DNA of 64,000 nt. It comes from Gadus chalcogrammus (Eukaryota > Chordata > Actinopteri > Gadiformes > Gadidae). The DNA is taken from NCBI RefSeq assembly GCF_026213295.1, contig NC_079425.1, positions 12,829,474 through 12,893,473 of the forward strand, in the 5' to 3' direction. This document shows, one piece after another, positions 38,573-52,720 of this stretch (its first letter is position 1; every line of letters starts with the position of its first letter). The notes under the pieces were generated by a model. The model saw only the letters and a list, made by a program, of their open reading frames with translations. It made no database searches and had not been told where the DNA came from. Made by a program: the position numbers and the translations under genes.

Positions 38573-40076
38573 TTAGGAGGAAACAACCTTTTGGTCTTTT
38601 CATCCTAGATTAGTATTTTTAGGCCGAAGCATCGTTGTGCATTTATGAGCATATGGTATAAAAGTGCATTCATAAATTATTTTTGTGAGGAGCCTGGCTA
38701 AGGAACCTCTAAAATGCTCAACAGAGAGTAAAAAAACTAACAGGGTCCTCCACGTTGGGGTACGTGTGTGTTTCTGGGTTATCCTTATCCCCCGGACGTT
38801 GAGATCAGGGGTACGTTGGTTTTAATAATTCAGCAGACCCTCCTCTCCTCCAGGCAGATAGCAGACCGGTAAGCTTGTGATACATCACCCAGCTACAAAC
38901 CTATTTATCAGCTACAACGCAGGGACTTTTGGGGAGTCAAACATTAACCCCTAAGAATAATGCCGATGGTGTCTGTCCTGGTTTAGAACAGCAGCATGGG
39001 TCTTTGTTAGGGACGCTATTTTTGTGTCATTAGTAGTGGAAGACATGTGTGAAGACGAGGAACATGGCGATATTCTCTATTTGATTTATGCAGGAAAGGC
39101 ACATTGGCAGTGGAAATGTTTGGAATGAGAGTTTCTAATAAAGTATATGAATATTCCTTGAGCCACATGGGAGGAGGAGTGAAGCCCGGAAGACCAGAGT
39201 GGCACTTTGCTCTAAACTTGGAAAATGATCAACGCAGCAAAATCTCTAAAGCGCTTACTGTCAGAGAGGCTTGAGCTAGTATACAGCAGCTAATCCCTCC
39301 ATCTTCCCAGTATTCAGTATTTTAATTCAAGTGACTCAACTCTGGCTCAAAAGTTAAATCTTGAAAGAACCAACGTGACGACAACAACAAAACAAACTTT
39401 TATTATTTTGTAACATCTTAAGAATAAATGAACCCCTGGAAATACATGAAAAAAATTCCTGGTTGAATCCATCAAACTTTCTCTCACTTTTTTTCAAGCA
39501 GTACCCATTAAACAGAAATTGCATTGATTATATGTATAATAAATTATTTATATTATTTTAATTTTACTCTCAACAAGGTCCATAGACAACCTAGTCTGCC
39601 TTCAGTAAGAAGTATTCTGCTGGTTATTAGGGGCATGTAGTGAAAGCAGGGGATTGTGGTTAAGGTTGAGAAGGGATGATGAATACAAAGACAGTGGCGA
39701 TGTCCTTCTGTTCCGACAGCGACATTTTCCCGGAGAAGGATTCTGCTGCTAATGCTGACATCTTGAGCCTGAAATTCAATTCGGCTCAGGAAGGCATGAG
39801 GAGAAGACATTGGTTGGACAAAACAGTCGTTTATCAATCAGCCTTGTCACGACATCCTGCAAGTGCGCGTGACCAGGAAACCAACGCAGCATGCTGTGGC
39901 CTACAGCGCCAAGGTTTTACCCACAAACAAGGAACACGGTTTTATTTATTTGACATTAAACCAGAGTCAAGTATTTTTTTTTTCTTTCACCCAAGGATAC
40001 ACATTTTTTTGTGTGGCAGTATTTTATTCAGAACACATGCGGCAAAAGAACACTCACACACACACAGATTTAGTTT
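38572..40076. other. Intergenic sequence, no supported gene
   Basis: 38750-38960 and 39670-39910 are high-complexity blocks. A + frame of 197 codons starts at 39676, but it runs through a poly-T/CA stretch and into the foldback copy at 40077, so it is not a credible gene. The rest is AT-rich. Confidence 0.4.
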
Positions 40077-40148
40077 TCTCTTTCTATGGTGTTCAAGTTG
40101 TCAGGTAGGACAAAAAACAAGTAGAAGCCTTGTGACCAGACATCCACA
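40077..40148. mobile_element. Second, left-truncated copy of the 110-bp foldback element
   Basis: It matches 37305-37374 except for a two-base insertion and one substitution, and lacks the left arm. At the differing arm base this copy agrees with the left arm of the first copy, so the ancestral arms were probably more perfect. Confidence 0.85.
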
Positions 40149-42340
40149 TCAACACTTTATCAACACACAGTTCGCAGGTTGTTTAATCCAGGTGGTGAAT
40201 CGATGCATCTCTCGCATCTCGCGGCAGTTGTTTACCTCGATATGGAGGTGTTATTCACTTATTCAGTGATATAACTAAACTCAATCACAAGTGAAACTTA
40301 CTTTGAAGGTGCAGTCAATCATTTCTTTATTGGCAAAAGCAAGGACAAAATCTTTACCAATTGTTTGCTATGTCTGATATTGATTGGTTTACATGTATTT
40401 AGCTTTTTGGAGATTTTACATATTGAGGAATCAAAGTATAGCACAAAAATTGAGTAGAAAAATAGATAAACAGGACACCTGAATCCTTTCATTCTTCCTA
40501 ACTTTACTCACCACAACACGAGGTACCGAATCATAATGTACGTTCACTGAAGTCTGGTTTGGTATCTCCCTCTCTGTTGTCTTGTTGTCGGAGTGTACAG
40601 TCTGAGCTTGATCTGAGGGGCTAAGTTTAAAGAATCTAACTTAACGATCCTGGATGTGTGGTGACTTGGATCTCAGTTAAATTTGGTTTAATATCCTCCT
40701 CTACTTATCTTTGACTCAATCACGTTCACAGCACCTAGTTTACACAAAAGCTTATCGGTTGATGTTAAAAGGAAGAGTCTCGTCTCAATTAAGATTGATT
40801 AAACTTAATTAAGCTTTTGGTCTCTGAATATTTTAGCCAAACATTATTTAAGAGCCAAGAATGAACCTCTTTCACTCTAAATTCAAATGATTTAATGTTA
40901 TTCCATGTTAATCATTTTCTTCTAGCTGGAAGAATGCAATTGACCCTGTTGCTTTTCTCCCTTACTTGAATAATGTCAGAGTTTATGTAGTGAGAATTTT
41001 TAATTCTGAAGCTTGGAAACTGTATTTTCACTCTGGCTCACATTTACATCTGTCACATGTAAGATGTTAATTCTTAGTGTCTAAAGAACACTTACTCAAG
41101 AACATGAGAAATAGCTTAGGTGTAAAAATATTAATCAAAGTCAATAACAAAATAAGTATCCATAGAACATGAAAAGTATTAAATAATAGCTTGTAAATGA
41201 AGGTGTTGAATTGTGAATATGTTTTGCAACAACAAGCTTCTGTTCTCGTTTTGGTCAATGAGGGAATACCTTGCATTGAATGAATTAGTCCCAGATTAAC
41301 CGTGATAAATTAATTGTTGTTTCACCCAGAACCCCTGAATGTTGCATTGAACTTTAACCCGACCAGCGAGGATCACATCTTGTCCTTTCCCAACTCTCTA
41401 AACGTATCTCATTATTTTATTAATTTCAAGCTAATATATTTACGACACTAATATTCCTAGTCTCTTCTCAGTTTGTCCCCTAGACAGAGGTTAAGACTTA
41501 TTTATTGCACCTATGAGACGATCCACAGGGGAAGATCCGGGGGGTGAAGTCTCAAGCTATGGAAACACCGACGTTAGAGTGGATCGGAGGCGATCCTATT
41601 GAACCATTGATTGTTTCATCAGTCCCCACTTTAGGTCAATTTATCATGGTTAATGCTATGCTCTAGCTTTACCGTGGCTCTCGTCAATTTATATCATTCC
41701 ATTTAGCTCACCTTCTACTGCTTCTGTTACCTGGTTAATGTATGTGAACAGGATGATCATATGTTAATCCCTCAACTGGATAACAAGCATTACCTGCTCA
41801 ATCTGCCTATAGTGTTGTCTATTCATTCCTTATTCTTTTTGTATGCTTTTCTCCTCTTTATTTTTTCTTTGTATCTTTTTTAAAGGATGTTCCACTCTAA
41901 AGTCCTTCTACGACACAACAAGGTTACTTTGTCGTTACGGGCCAAACACAGATATTGCGGTGCCATTGTTCTCACGTATTTAACAAAGGAAAGATTTCTT
42001 TTCTAGGACTAGGTAAGGTAAAAACGTCTTTCACAGAGGAAGCAAAACTTGAAGTACCCACAAAATATTAAGTTCTTACATGATTATCAGAGTGACACTT
42101 AGAAAAACTGGCACAATACATTTCCGATACATGCGCTTGTTGGGCAAATGAAGCAGTTTAGAGATGGCAGGCTGCCTTTAAGGGACAGAAAACCTTGGTG
42201 GTTCCTTCTTAGTGCAGGGGTACAAAGAGTGAGTTCAATGTAAAAAATATGGTGTAAAACTTTTAAATACTGTTTGACTGGAATCCTGACTTTATCTTTA
42301 TTATTTAACAGTATTTGATGCCAAGTTAGATAACTGTTGG
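40149..42340. other. Unique intergenic sequence
   Basis: About 2.2 kb with no microsatellite and no recognised element. 41510-41660 has mixed CpG-containing sequence and ACCATTGATTG; 40780-40830 has AATTAAGATTGATTAAACTTAATTAAGC-type AT motifs in parts. No gene seen. Confidence 0.45.
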
Positions 42341-42844
<504 letters not shown>

Positions 42845-42845
<1 letters not shown>

Positions 42846-42945
42846 CGAGGTTGGAACACCACTGGCATCACTAGGACTCATCACTGAGCCAAAGGCAGTA
42901 ACATTAGTCTTCATTTCCTCTGAGAGGCTGGCGGCCAACACACTC
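42845..42945. other. Short unique spacer between GT and CA arrays
   Basis: About 100 bases of mixed sequence without a gene. Confidence 0.6.
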
Positions 42946-43690
<745 letters not shown>

Positions 43691-44087
43691 CATAGACACA
43701 TGCATAGACACTCACCATCTCTCTATATACATGTCCTTATCTAGGTCTTCATTCAGCCATTCATATATCTGTCAGTCTATATATCTATACAAGATAGAGT
43801 TGATGATTAGAGAAAGATACTATACATGAACAGTGTGTGTGTGTGTATGTGTGTTTGGTATTATTTGTAGCGTATCCTTTTGCCAAGTTGTGTTGAGAGA
43901 GAGACAGAAAGAGCAGAAATTTGCAGGCAAACCAAGGTTGAAGATCTAACCTGACACATCAATGCCATTTGAATGGCTTGTGGTTTCTATGCAACACTGG
44001 CATCAGGTGACAGATCGATATGTTGTGGCTCTCTGGTAAGACAATACGAGTCCCCTTCAATTACTGTCATCTGGCTTCTATAACCAG
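43691..44087. other. Intergenic sequence with short TATC and GT runs
   Basis: CTATATATCTATAC at about 43777-43792 and GTGTGTGTGTATGTGTG at about 43834. Otherwise unique; no gene. Confidence 0.5.
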
Positions 44088-44424
44088 CCAAACTAAACAC
44101 TTTGTGATGTAAACCAGCTAAAACACCTTGTGATGTAAGCCAGCTAAATACCTTGTGATGTACACCAGCTAAAACTCCTTGTGATGTAAACGGGCTAAAA
44201 CACCCTATGATCTGAACCAGCTTAAACTTCTTGTGATGTAAACTCGCTAAAATTCCTTGTGATGTAAACCAGCTAACCTTCTTATTGAAACCTACTAGCC
44301 TGCTAATGTAAACCAGCTAAATACCTTCTGATGTACACAAACAAACCTGCTGATGTTGGCAAGCTAACTACTTTCTGATGTAAACCAGCTATATATCATC
44401 TTATGTAAACCAGCTAAAAAATAA
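44088..44424. repeat. Minisatellite, 25-26-bp unit, about 13 copies
   Basis: The unit is close to CCTTGTGATGTAAACCAGCT plus AAAACA. Well-kept copies lie at about 44103-44280 (starts 44103, 44129, 44154, 44180, 44206 and so on); later copies (44280-44424) are more decayed, with some units partly lost. Confidence 0.92.
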
Positions 44425-44756
44425 TGTCATGACAACTCATAAACACATGCAAAAAGACAACCCCAACACTGGTAGAGACACACAAAAAATCTCATACACA
44501 CATAGTGACAAAGACACAGAAACCCAGCTATTTGAGACCTTGGTTCTTTCCTTCACGATTCTCCCATTGATGAATGATGTCATAACCTCTTTGAGTCACA
44601 CTGAGACCCTGACTCTATCCCTCTGTTTTTTGCCTTTTTCTGTTCATGTCATTTTTATCCAATTTCTTCTATTTTTTAAACAACTTTTTAATTAATCAGA
44701 ACTCAATAACAAACAAAAAGGATTTGGGGAAAAAGATTTTGTTCTTTGCCTTTTTA
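44425..44756. other. Intergenic sequence, nothing recognised
   Basis: Mixed then T-rich sequence; no gene evidence. Confidence 0.5.
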
Positions 44757-44830
44757 GTTATTTAGCCAATGTTCTTTTACCAAAGCAACTCAATAGATTC
44801 AGGTACAGTTCTGGAAGGTAAGGCAGGTTA
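44757..44830 (+). mobile_element. Probable decayed third copy of the 'ATTTAGCAGACGC' repeat
   Basis: TTATTTAGCCAATGTTCTTT and TACCAAAGCAACTCAA line up with the core at 30448-30482, with about a quarter of positions changed. GGTACAGTTCTGGAAGG may correspond to the GGTACAAGAAGGATG part further along. Confidence 0.45.
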
Positions 44831-45600
44831 AAAACTGCTGAATGAACATAATTTGCTTGTTTGTTCAAAGTTCTTGTCAACTTTCTTGTGAAAGTTAACA
44901 ACAAGACAGAAGTTTAAACACTGCTTGTGCATACTCTCTAACAGGGTTACCAAAAGTAAAATCTAGCACATTGTTTGAGTGGTATATTTTATTAACCTTA
45001 TCCTGACCTAGTAGACAGACCCGCAGCTCAGGACCTACTGAGGTCACAGTCTTCTGTCTCCTCCTCCCCTGCCAACTCCATCCTCATTAAAAGCTTTTGT
45101 TTAGTGGACAACTTCTCTAGTTGTATAACAAGCCCCAGCACATTACTTATGTATTACAACACCATTTAGGGGCCAAGCCGAGGATCGGCCTGAATAATCA
45201 GAGAAGATGCGGTATCTTGGGCACTACAGCAATACAACACATTACACATCACAGCGCTGCACTGGACTGAGCAGGGGCATCTGTATGAACACCCGATCTG
45301 TTTGACCACAGGTGGGTCACCGTCCCAGCATGAGTCCCTTGGTTTAATTTAAAAGTCTCAATGTGATAACCTCGTTGGTATTCATCGGTGTCATATCATC
45401 ACACTGACCTCCGAGCCACGGCCAGTATACACACTCTACTCCACTTTCAGTCCCATCGATTCGTACTTACTCTCTCCAAACCAGCCTGAACTCCTGAACT
45501 CAAGTTTCAATACATCATCAAAGTGCACTCCCAGGTCATGAACTGCTTTGAGTAAATAAAAACATCATGCATGTCCAATTAACCACAGGAACCGTTTTTT
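44831..45600. other. Unique intergenic sequence
   Basis: 45000-45440 is mixed complexity with a few CpGs; nothing supports an exon or RNA gene. Confidence 0.45.
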
Positions 45601-45757
45601 TGGAAGATTAGATTATAGATTAGGAAGATTAGGAATTTAGATTATAATTGATTCTACTCAAATGGAATAAAATATTAATTATGAGCTTTACACATCAATA
45701 TATCGATATAGATATATATAAAGATATATAGATAGATAAATAGATAGATATAGATAG
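45601..45757. repeat. GATTAG/ATTATAGATT run, then (GATA)-type tract
   Basis: AGATTAG and AGATTATAGATTAGGAAG repeats occur at 45605-45652. After a 45-base gap come imperfect GATA/TATATA units (45697-45757). Confidence 0.75.
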
Positions 45758-46190
45758 TGTCACTCAAAGGGCAAGTCAATCTCATTATGCCCAATCTCTG
45801 GTTTAAGAATACAATGCATCATAATTCATGTCAATGTACACCAGGGACAGAAATTGACAGGAGAGATTGGATAACTTTTTTATTTATTTTACTCAGTATT
45901 TTCAAAGAAAATAATTGAAAATTGGTGTGTCTTGCAACATAGAAAATATTTGTTATTTCCCAGCATTTGGAAACGTTACCATGGAAATGAGCCAAAATTG
46001 CCCCTAAATACATATACTTTTCAGTACATTTTTGGAAGGAGTTCCCTTGACAGTGAATATTGCATTCAACCTATGATAATCTGATAATCCACCTCACATT
46101 CACAGCAACGTTGAAACAATTAAGTTTTACATTATCTTGTTTCCTGATTTCTCAGACAAAGCAAAACAGTTTCACTTTCATCTGACATAT
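45758..46190. other. AT-rich intergenic sequence
   Basis: No feature recognised. Confidence 0.5.
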
Positions 46191-46264
46191 TACTACTAGT
46201 AGTAGTGTAGTAGTAGTAGTAGTAGTAATAGTGGTATAGGAGTAGTAATAGTAATAGTAGTAGA
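46191..46264. repeat. (TAG)n trinucleotide array with an inverted start
   Basis: It begins TACTAC then switches to TAGTAG, so the first dozen bases are palindromic, and continues as imperfect TAG/TAA units. Confidence 0.9.
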
Positions 46265-49249
46265 TATGAAAATGATATGAAAAAGATATGATCAAATCCC
46301 ACACGCAAGATACACATATTGAGTCAGTAAAGAGAATAAAGTTTGATTCAAGTACTTTCAGGAGAGAAAAATCCAGTCATCAAGTTGTTGTTGTCCATAA
46401 AAAAAGAAGTAAACTAACAGTCCAGGCAAACAGCTGCTTAGTGGGTCTGCATGTGAACACATGGTTTGTTCTGAGCCTGATGTGTTGAGAACAAGTCCTA
46501 CCTCTTTCAATATTGTCCTTAAATCTCCTAACTGGGGACATTCCTTACTATAACTTGTTACAAGTTCAACACAGGCTGTAAATAATGGATGACTGTTCTC
46601 TTGAGTGAGCATGCGGCAGTGTAATACCCTGTCAACGTCTTTTATGGAGGTTTCTATGTATTTATTTACCCTCGCCTGCATATTTGAGGCTTTCCTCCAC
46701 TGTGAATACGAACACAACTCATCTTAGAGAAGCAAATTAAGAAGACAACAGCATCGATGGCCTTCTGCCGAGAGCCTCGAGCGTGTGTGAAATATATTAA
46801 CATCGGCTAATAGATGTACAGAACTGCTTGGACAGCTTCTATATTTGCTTATTTGTTCATATCAAAGCCAACAGATTTTCCACTCGCAAAAAAGGAAGCG
46901 TTTGCTAATCGTTGCTGGGTTGGCTTCGGCCTGCTAAATCATAACCAAACACTTTAAGCACATCCTTTTATTTTCTTTGACATCAATGCGTAGAGTTTTT
47001 GTTGCCCTGGTTGTTCTTCAGAGCATCGTAGGATTTGACCAGAGTAAATGGTCTCATGCTTTTAGTTTTGTCATCTAGAATAAGGCCAAGGCCAAGCGGG
47101 GAGCAAGGTTTACAGAAGAGTAGAGCTTTGGGACAACTGAACCACATCTCCAACCCAGTCACGCTTCTGGCTGAGCCAGCACAAAAACACTTTGGCATCA
47201 TGTTCAATATTATGTCTTCTATAAGAACATTAACTATCCTTTACCTAGAACAGTGACAAATGTCTTTGCTAAAATAATGACCAAACCTCAACTACAACGA
47301 GAAAATACACTAATTTTCTTAAAATAATTTTTTACACCTCAAATTGAAAAGATTGAAAACAATTTTTTTATGTTTTGGTTGGTCATATAGTATGCTTCTC
47401 TGACCACATAACTCACAATAATATAACTCAAGGTGGTTATTTAATACAAGTAAAACAGTTAACCACTCTAACAAATTAAAATACATATCTTATAAAGTTA
47501 AAAGTCAGTGCAGAAAATAGCAAACAAAAGGCCAAATAAAAACATGTTTTTTTTCACACAGTTAGAATCAATTCCGGCGTTGGACTACCATTTCAAAATT
47601 ACAGAAAAGTGCTTTTAGTGCTGTGACATGTTGTGGATCTCCATTTTGTAGCCGAGCTGTGTTTCAAACTGGGAATATGTCCCTGTGTTGGTATCACAGG
47701 CAAAGTACATTCATTTGCATCATGGCATTTCTAGCACATCTGTGGTTTAAATGTCCCAGCTGTCCATTTTATTTATAGCATTGTGTCATTATATCTACAG
47801 TAATGTGTCATTTCATTTTCAGTGTTGTGATATTTTGAGCCTTTTTTTGTCTTAACAATGGATTTGACTGATCGATGCCAAGCGCTGTTGGGTTGTTAGT
47901 GTGTTGTGTTGTCTGTGTGTATTTTTGCACAGCGTTTGTTGTGTTTGTTGGTTGTACTCTGGGTTAAATGTGTTTGTGTATCGTGCTGGATGTGCCAAGA
48001 GCTGCTAGGTTGTGTTTGTTTAGATGGTGTTGATTTGTATGTTTGCCAGATGATCTAGGCTGGAACCAAACCCTGGCTGCATGTGTGAGGAAAACTAATT
48101 TTAAATATTCTAATTATATCAAATAAATATGACATCAATATAGTAAATAAAAATTGAAACATACTTATAAGAACAATAAATACTGTCAGTGCAGATCAAA
48201 CAATCCTAACCTCCACCGTAAAAAGGCAAGTAATATCATGCACTCCTTCACATTATAGATCAGTGTCGGACGCTCCTATGGATGAACAGCAATATGAATT
48301 GAGATTCCTCCAACACTTGTCTATATTCAACTGTTTTTATCGTGTTGTTTCATGCCGGTTCCATGTGAATATATGAGAGGCAGCGCCGGCGCTGATGAAG
48401 TGATGATCAAAGGGTGTTCTGCCCCGCACGCGCCCGCAGTCACGCTGCTGAATTATGCAGCTCTGCTAGTGTCTTCACGCTGTCTGCATGTCTGCCCATG
48501 AAACACTCTTCTCCCCAGTCTTGCAGCACCGCTGAGCAAGGCAGTACCGAGAGTTTCAGACGCACGCGACCACCTGCTGCCAGGGAACATGTTTAGAAGC
48601 TTGTTTGTTTGTTGGCTTCTGGTTTGTTTGTTTGACGAGAGAATGGATTGGATCCAAAAGTTTTGTTTGTAGAGGATTTCATCATCTTGAATAATATAAA
48701 TCCTATTGCAAACAGAGATGATATATCCGTCTGATTTTATCACAAGTGACTGCTCTTTCTTTACCTACCCTAATAAAGCAAACATTCTTCATACCATAGG
48801 ACCACAAATACTAAATAAATGCAATTTCAAACAATCCGGTCAGAGATCCAGTCAGAATATCTGGAAGACAACCAATCATCTTCAACTCCATCACACTGGC
48901 AGCCAATCAAGTTTGGGCTAGTAACAGCCTTGTTATTGGGAGGAGGGTAGGAATCTGTATAATAATAATTACCATCATAAATGAGCCATGAGTCATCTAA
49001 ACGTTAACTAGACTTTTTAATAAGAAATAAAAATCATTTTATTTGAAAAGTACAGATGATTAGGGCAATATATCTTTGAGGTTGTGTCTTTGTTTACTCG
49101 TATGAGCCTGAGGAAGATTTACGGCCATTGCTAACCCGCCACATCGGATGGAGAGGACGGCCAATCAGAACAAAGCAAATGGAGTTGTGATAGCAAGGGT
49201 TTCATGCCTTCGACGCCTCCATCTTGAAATGTTATTAGTTTGCATGATT

Positions 49250-49250
<1 letters not shown>
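46265..49250. other. Unique intergenic sequence, about 3 kb
   Basis: 46380-46740 and 47570-47740 are mixed-complexity blocks. 47880-48060 is T/G-rich with repeated TTGTGTTTGTT. 48370-48600 is CpG-containing (GGCAGCGCCGGCGCTG, CGCACGCGCCCGC) and GC-richer than its surroundings. No exon signal or known repeat was supported. Confidence 0.4.

Positions 49251-49313
<63 letters not shown>
49251..49313. repeat. (CA)31 microsatellite
   Basis: An uninterrupted CA array of about 62 bp. Confidence 0.95.
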
Positions 49314-49317
<4 letters not shown>

Positions 49318-51197
49318 TATCTAATTTGCATCTCACCTGAATACCAGACAACTAATGGGATACTTTGACACATGATGATACGACAAAGAGAACTATAAAT
49401 ATAATGAAATGTATTCCTATTCCGGTGAATTATGGTCAAACAATGTGGTTTTCTTGCTACATCATTTATTTTCTTTATCTGTAACCCTCGATCTGTAAAA
49501 TTGATAATCCGTAGCACCATAACAAGCCTGATGCTTCTATAAAGATAGATTGGCAGATTGAAAGCTAACGGAGCTAGTCTGATGAGCAGGCAGAGGCTAT
49601 GTTCAATAGTATATTAGAATAACAGACCAACAATATTTCAGATTCAAAAATGTATTCAACTTATCCAATGAATTGATTAAAATCATTGCCCCCTTCTATA
49701 CCAGTAGGCTATTATCATTATAATTATAATAGTATTTATATTCTAATAATATTTAAAAAATGCGTACCCTTACTTTACAAATTATTTTTTAGATATGATT
49801 GGTGATATGATTAAACCGTCTACAATTGTATTTTAATTTGTTAAACATGCCCCTGGTCGTTTGCTGCATGTCATCCCCTATCTGCCATACCTTCCTGTCT
49901 ATCTCACTCTATCATAAAGCATACAAATGCAAACAAATATATCTATATATCTATATATATATATGATTCCTTGTGTTTAAAGTATAAAGTTTAACTTGCA
50001 TGCTTTGAAATAGACTAACAACTAACAACTAAATTAAACAATAGAAGGAAGTGGGAGGGTTGAGGGGTTGCAGGAAATGCATGGGTTGAAAGGTCACGAT
50101 GTAGCAATGTATTGTGAAGGCTTTTATCGCTGGCTGTTTCAAGCGGCATGCTCATATCCCCTCCCCTCTCATTCAAACACAACTTGGATTGAAATGTGGG
50201 TCTCTGAAGGAACAGTTTCTACATCCATGGTATTTTTAATTTTGTCGGGATGATGGTTGGCTGGTTGCTAACAGGCATGTAATGTTTGGGGTGTTAGAGG
50301 AATGGAGACTCTGTAGACGGGAACTGCAGACCCAAAAAGCCAAGTTTAGACATTCCCGCGTGGTCCTTAAAAATAGACAGACATTCTCATTGCTTCCAGG
50401 GACCATCTATTGTCACAGTTTCTACTTATGTGGATTAAATGGCTATTAAAGAGTAATTTAGTCTCTATATCCGTCTCTCTCTCTTCATTAAGCGGCTCTC
50501 ACAGAGGACGACCCCATCTGAAGTATGAAAGGCTTAACGATAATGCTTCATGTTATATTCGTTGGTATCCAATTCATTTGAGGTATCAGTATAATACAAT
50601 ACTGCATATTCTGCTACATTTTGTGCTGCATTGCTTTAAAGCATCCACAATACCATCCACATTACTCAATTACACAAACACCCTCCAATTATCTAAACCC
50701 AAATATGGATAAAACACTGCTGACTATACAGTCATCATGGCCTCATTTCTTGCAATTCAATTTGAATGATAATTATAATTGTATCTACTTTGCTTCTCCT
50801 TCAAGTTACTTACTCAATGGTTAAAAGATATTAAAGTTATATGTATATGGTATGTTGTATACAAAGTCAACAGAAGCTCACCAAACAAAACAGCGGCATG
50901 AAGAGCATGGTGAGGACACTGGTGGTCTACAGCTCACATTTTTTTAAAAAGACTGACATGGACACTGTCAAATAGAATCTCTGCCTCGGCCATCCTCCAT
51001 ATCACACCTGACATGAATACAACTTTAGAAAGACCCTTCATAACTGCCCTACCGGCCCGACAGGAGGGATGAGAGACATTTTGAAATACGATCAAGTAGA
51101 GTCCAGACGATGGATACGCACCACAGTTAGACAACATTATTGGGATGAACGGTGAGGAGGTGTTGTGATATGTGTTTCACTTCCTCAATCATCTTTG

Positions 51198-51202
<5 letters not shown>
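49314..51202. other. Intergenic sequence, no gene seen
   Basis: AT-rich with short ATATCTATATATC runs (about 49938-49965). 50400-50720 and 50930-51150 are ordinary mixed sequence. Confidence 0.45.
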
Positions 51203-51233
<31 letters not shown>

Positions 51234-51240
51234 AAAAAAA
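51203..51240. repeat. (TA)13 plus A12 tract
   Basis: A TA array runs directly into a poly-A run. This can mark the 3' tail of a retroposon, but nothing recognisable precedes it. Confidence 0.85.
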
Positions 51241-52390
51241 TCTTTCATCTCAACACTGTAATCCATTTTCCTCATTTTTGGGTCTTGAAGCTTGACACGG
51301 GGGGAGTGTGGGATCGATATTTGCCAAGTTTAAACCTGGGGATTATCCATCCATCAGGCCTCCCAACAGAAGCCCTCAACTTTGACATAAATCTCAAGCT
51401 GTCCTCCATCGTTTGAGAAGGTCAGCCCCGGCTGTGGTGCGTCGTACACCTAAAGAATGGATTACGCAGTCTGTAATGTCACCCCCGCTTATAAACGCCA
51501 CAATAGTGACTCATAAACCCCCTGGAAGCACAATTTACCCGCCAATCAATCTGCCTGCCACAGCTGCCTAGCCTATACATTATCTCTGTGAAATAAAAAC
51601 CTGCTTTACATTTATTTTAGTTTTTATATATTTTCAATGTACTGTACATGGTTCGGACATAAGTCATTTTTTAGCCTTTAGTTAGTGATGAACTAATCAT
51701 TAAGAAAACAGATATCAGATATATTTGTTGATTTATAAGTGTTGGGTTACCACGAGGTGTGATGTGGATTAGCAATTACAAGCAATTTAAAATTGACCCT
51801 CTCGTGACATCAAAAGTGGGACTGTCCACACAGATTTATGATGGATGGATCAGTCTACCAGTTGATACAGTTCACTGGATAGGCTGGTAGGCTGAGCAGG
51901 CTTATTACTCATCTACTATGTGTATTAATATTTTTTTTAATAATTAGTTAATCAGTTACGAAAGGCTTATAAATCAATTTTTGAATGAACGTTATTATGA
52001 AGTCTTACCAGTGAGATTCTGCCACGGTCAGTATTAGCATACATACAGCATGAATAACTAAATAGTTAAAAGAAAAAGGGCCAATCCTTTTAGACCGAGC
52101 CTCAGAGACAAAGGGACATCATAGTTTGTAATTTATGTTGCCTGCTATTCTCCCAGAGGTCAGCTAAAGAAATGCAACTCATCAAGCAGATACTTTATCT
52201 GTAACTTTTTGTCTTTGTACCAGATAATGTTGTTCAGTACGCGGTGTGTGTTTATTTGGGGAGAAGTAAATGTCATGGTATTGGCAACAAAGGTGACAAA
52301 TTCAGGAATAGACTCAGAGAATCTGGGGAAAATCAATCTCACATGCACCCTAAGCTCCGGTGAAGGGCCGGCTAAAACAAACACACAGCC
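51241..52390. other. Unique sequence; candidate block at about 51415-51590
   Basis: 51415-51590 is compact high-complexity sequence with GGATTACGCAGTCTGTAATG, GCTTATAAACGCC and CGCCAATCAATC. The remainder is AT-rich. No gene seen. Confidence 0.35.
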
Positions 52391-52720
52391 CACAAATCAT
52401 CCTCCTGTGCTGATAAAGAGAAGATATGCAAACCAGCCCAGCGGTGGGGCTGGAGGAAGCTCCCGTCTACTCTGTAATGGATTGGACATCAGGCTTATCC
52501 AGGAGGAGCTGCTGCAAGCAGAAAATATGGAGGAAGCACCCCAAGCCACTGCCACACTACGGGATGTTTATATTGACTAATGGTTCCACCGGAGCAGCAC
52601 GCAGTCGGGTTGTGGTGAATTAAATTACCAGCAGGCAGATTCCCTCCCCGATTCCATTAAGGTTACTGGGAGTCCTCGTGACGCGACACAACCTCCAGAA
52701 TACTTTGCTACGTTTCACAG
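52391..52720. other. Unique block with the most protein-like open frame outside repeats
   Basis: A + frame stays open from about 52209 to 52580, and its 3' third reads like an amphipathic helix (DIRLIQEELLQAENMEE). There is no family motif, no clear splice site, and the upstream half is AT-rich, so this could equally be chance. GGTGAATTAAATTACCAGC just downstream is typical of conserved non-coding sequence. I do not call a gene. Confidence 0.25.

Noticed and set aside
39676..40269. 197-codon open frame
   Set aside because: It crosses a poly-T/CA stretch and the foldback-element copy at 40077-40148; no motif is recognised and composition changes along its length.
51203..51240. Retroposon poly-A tail
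   Set aside because: A TA array running into poly-A is suggestive, but no element body or target duplication can be seen.
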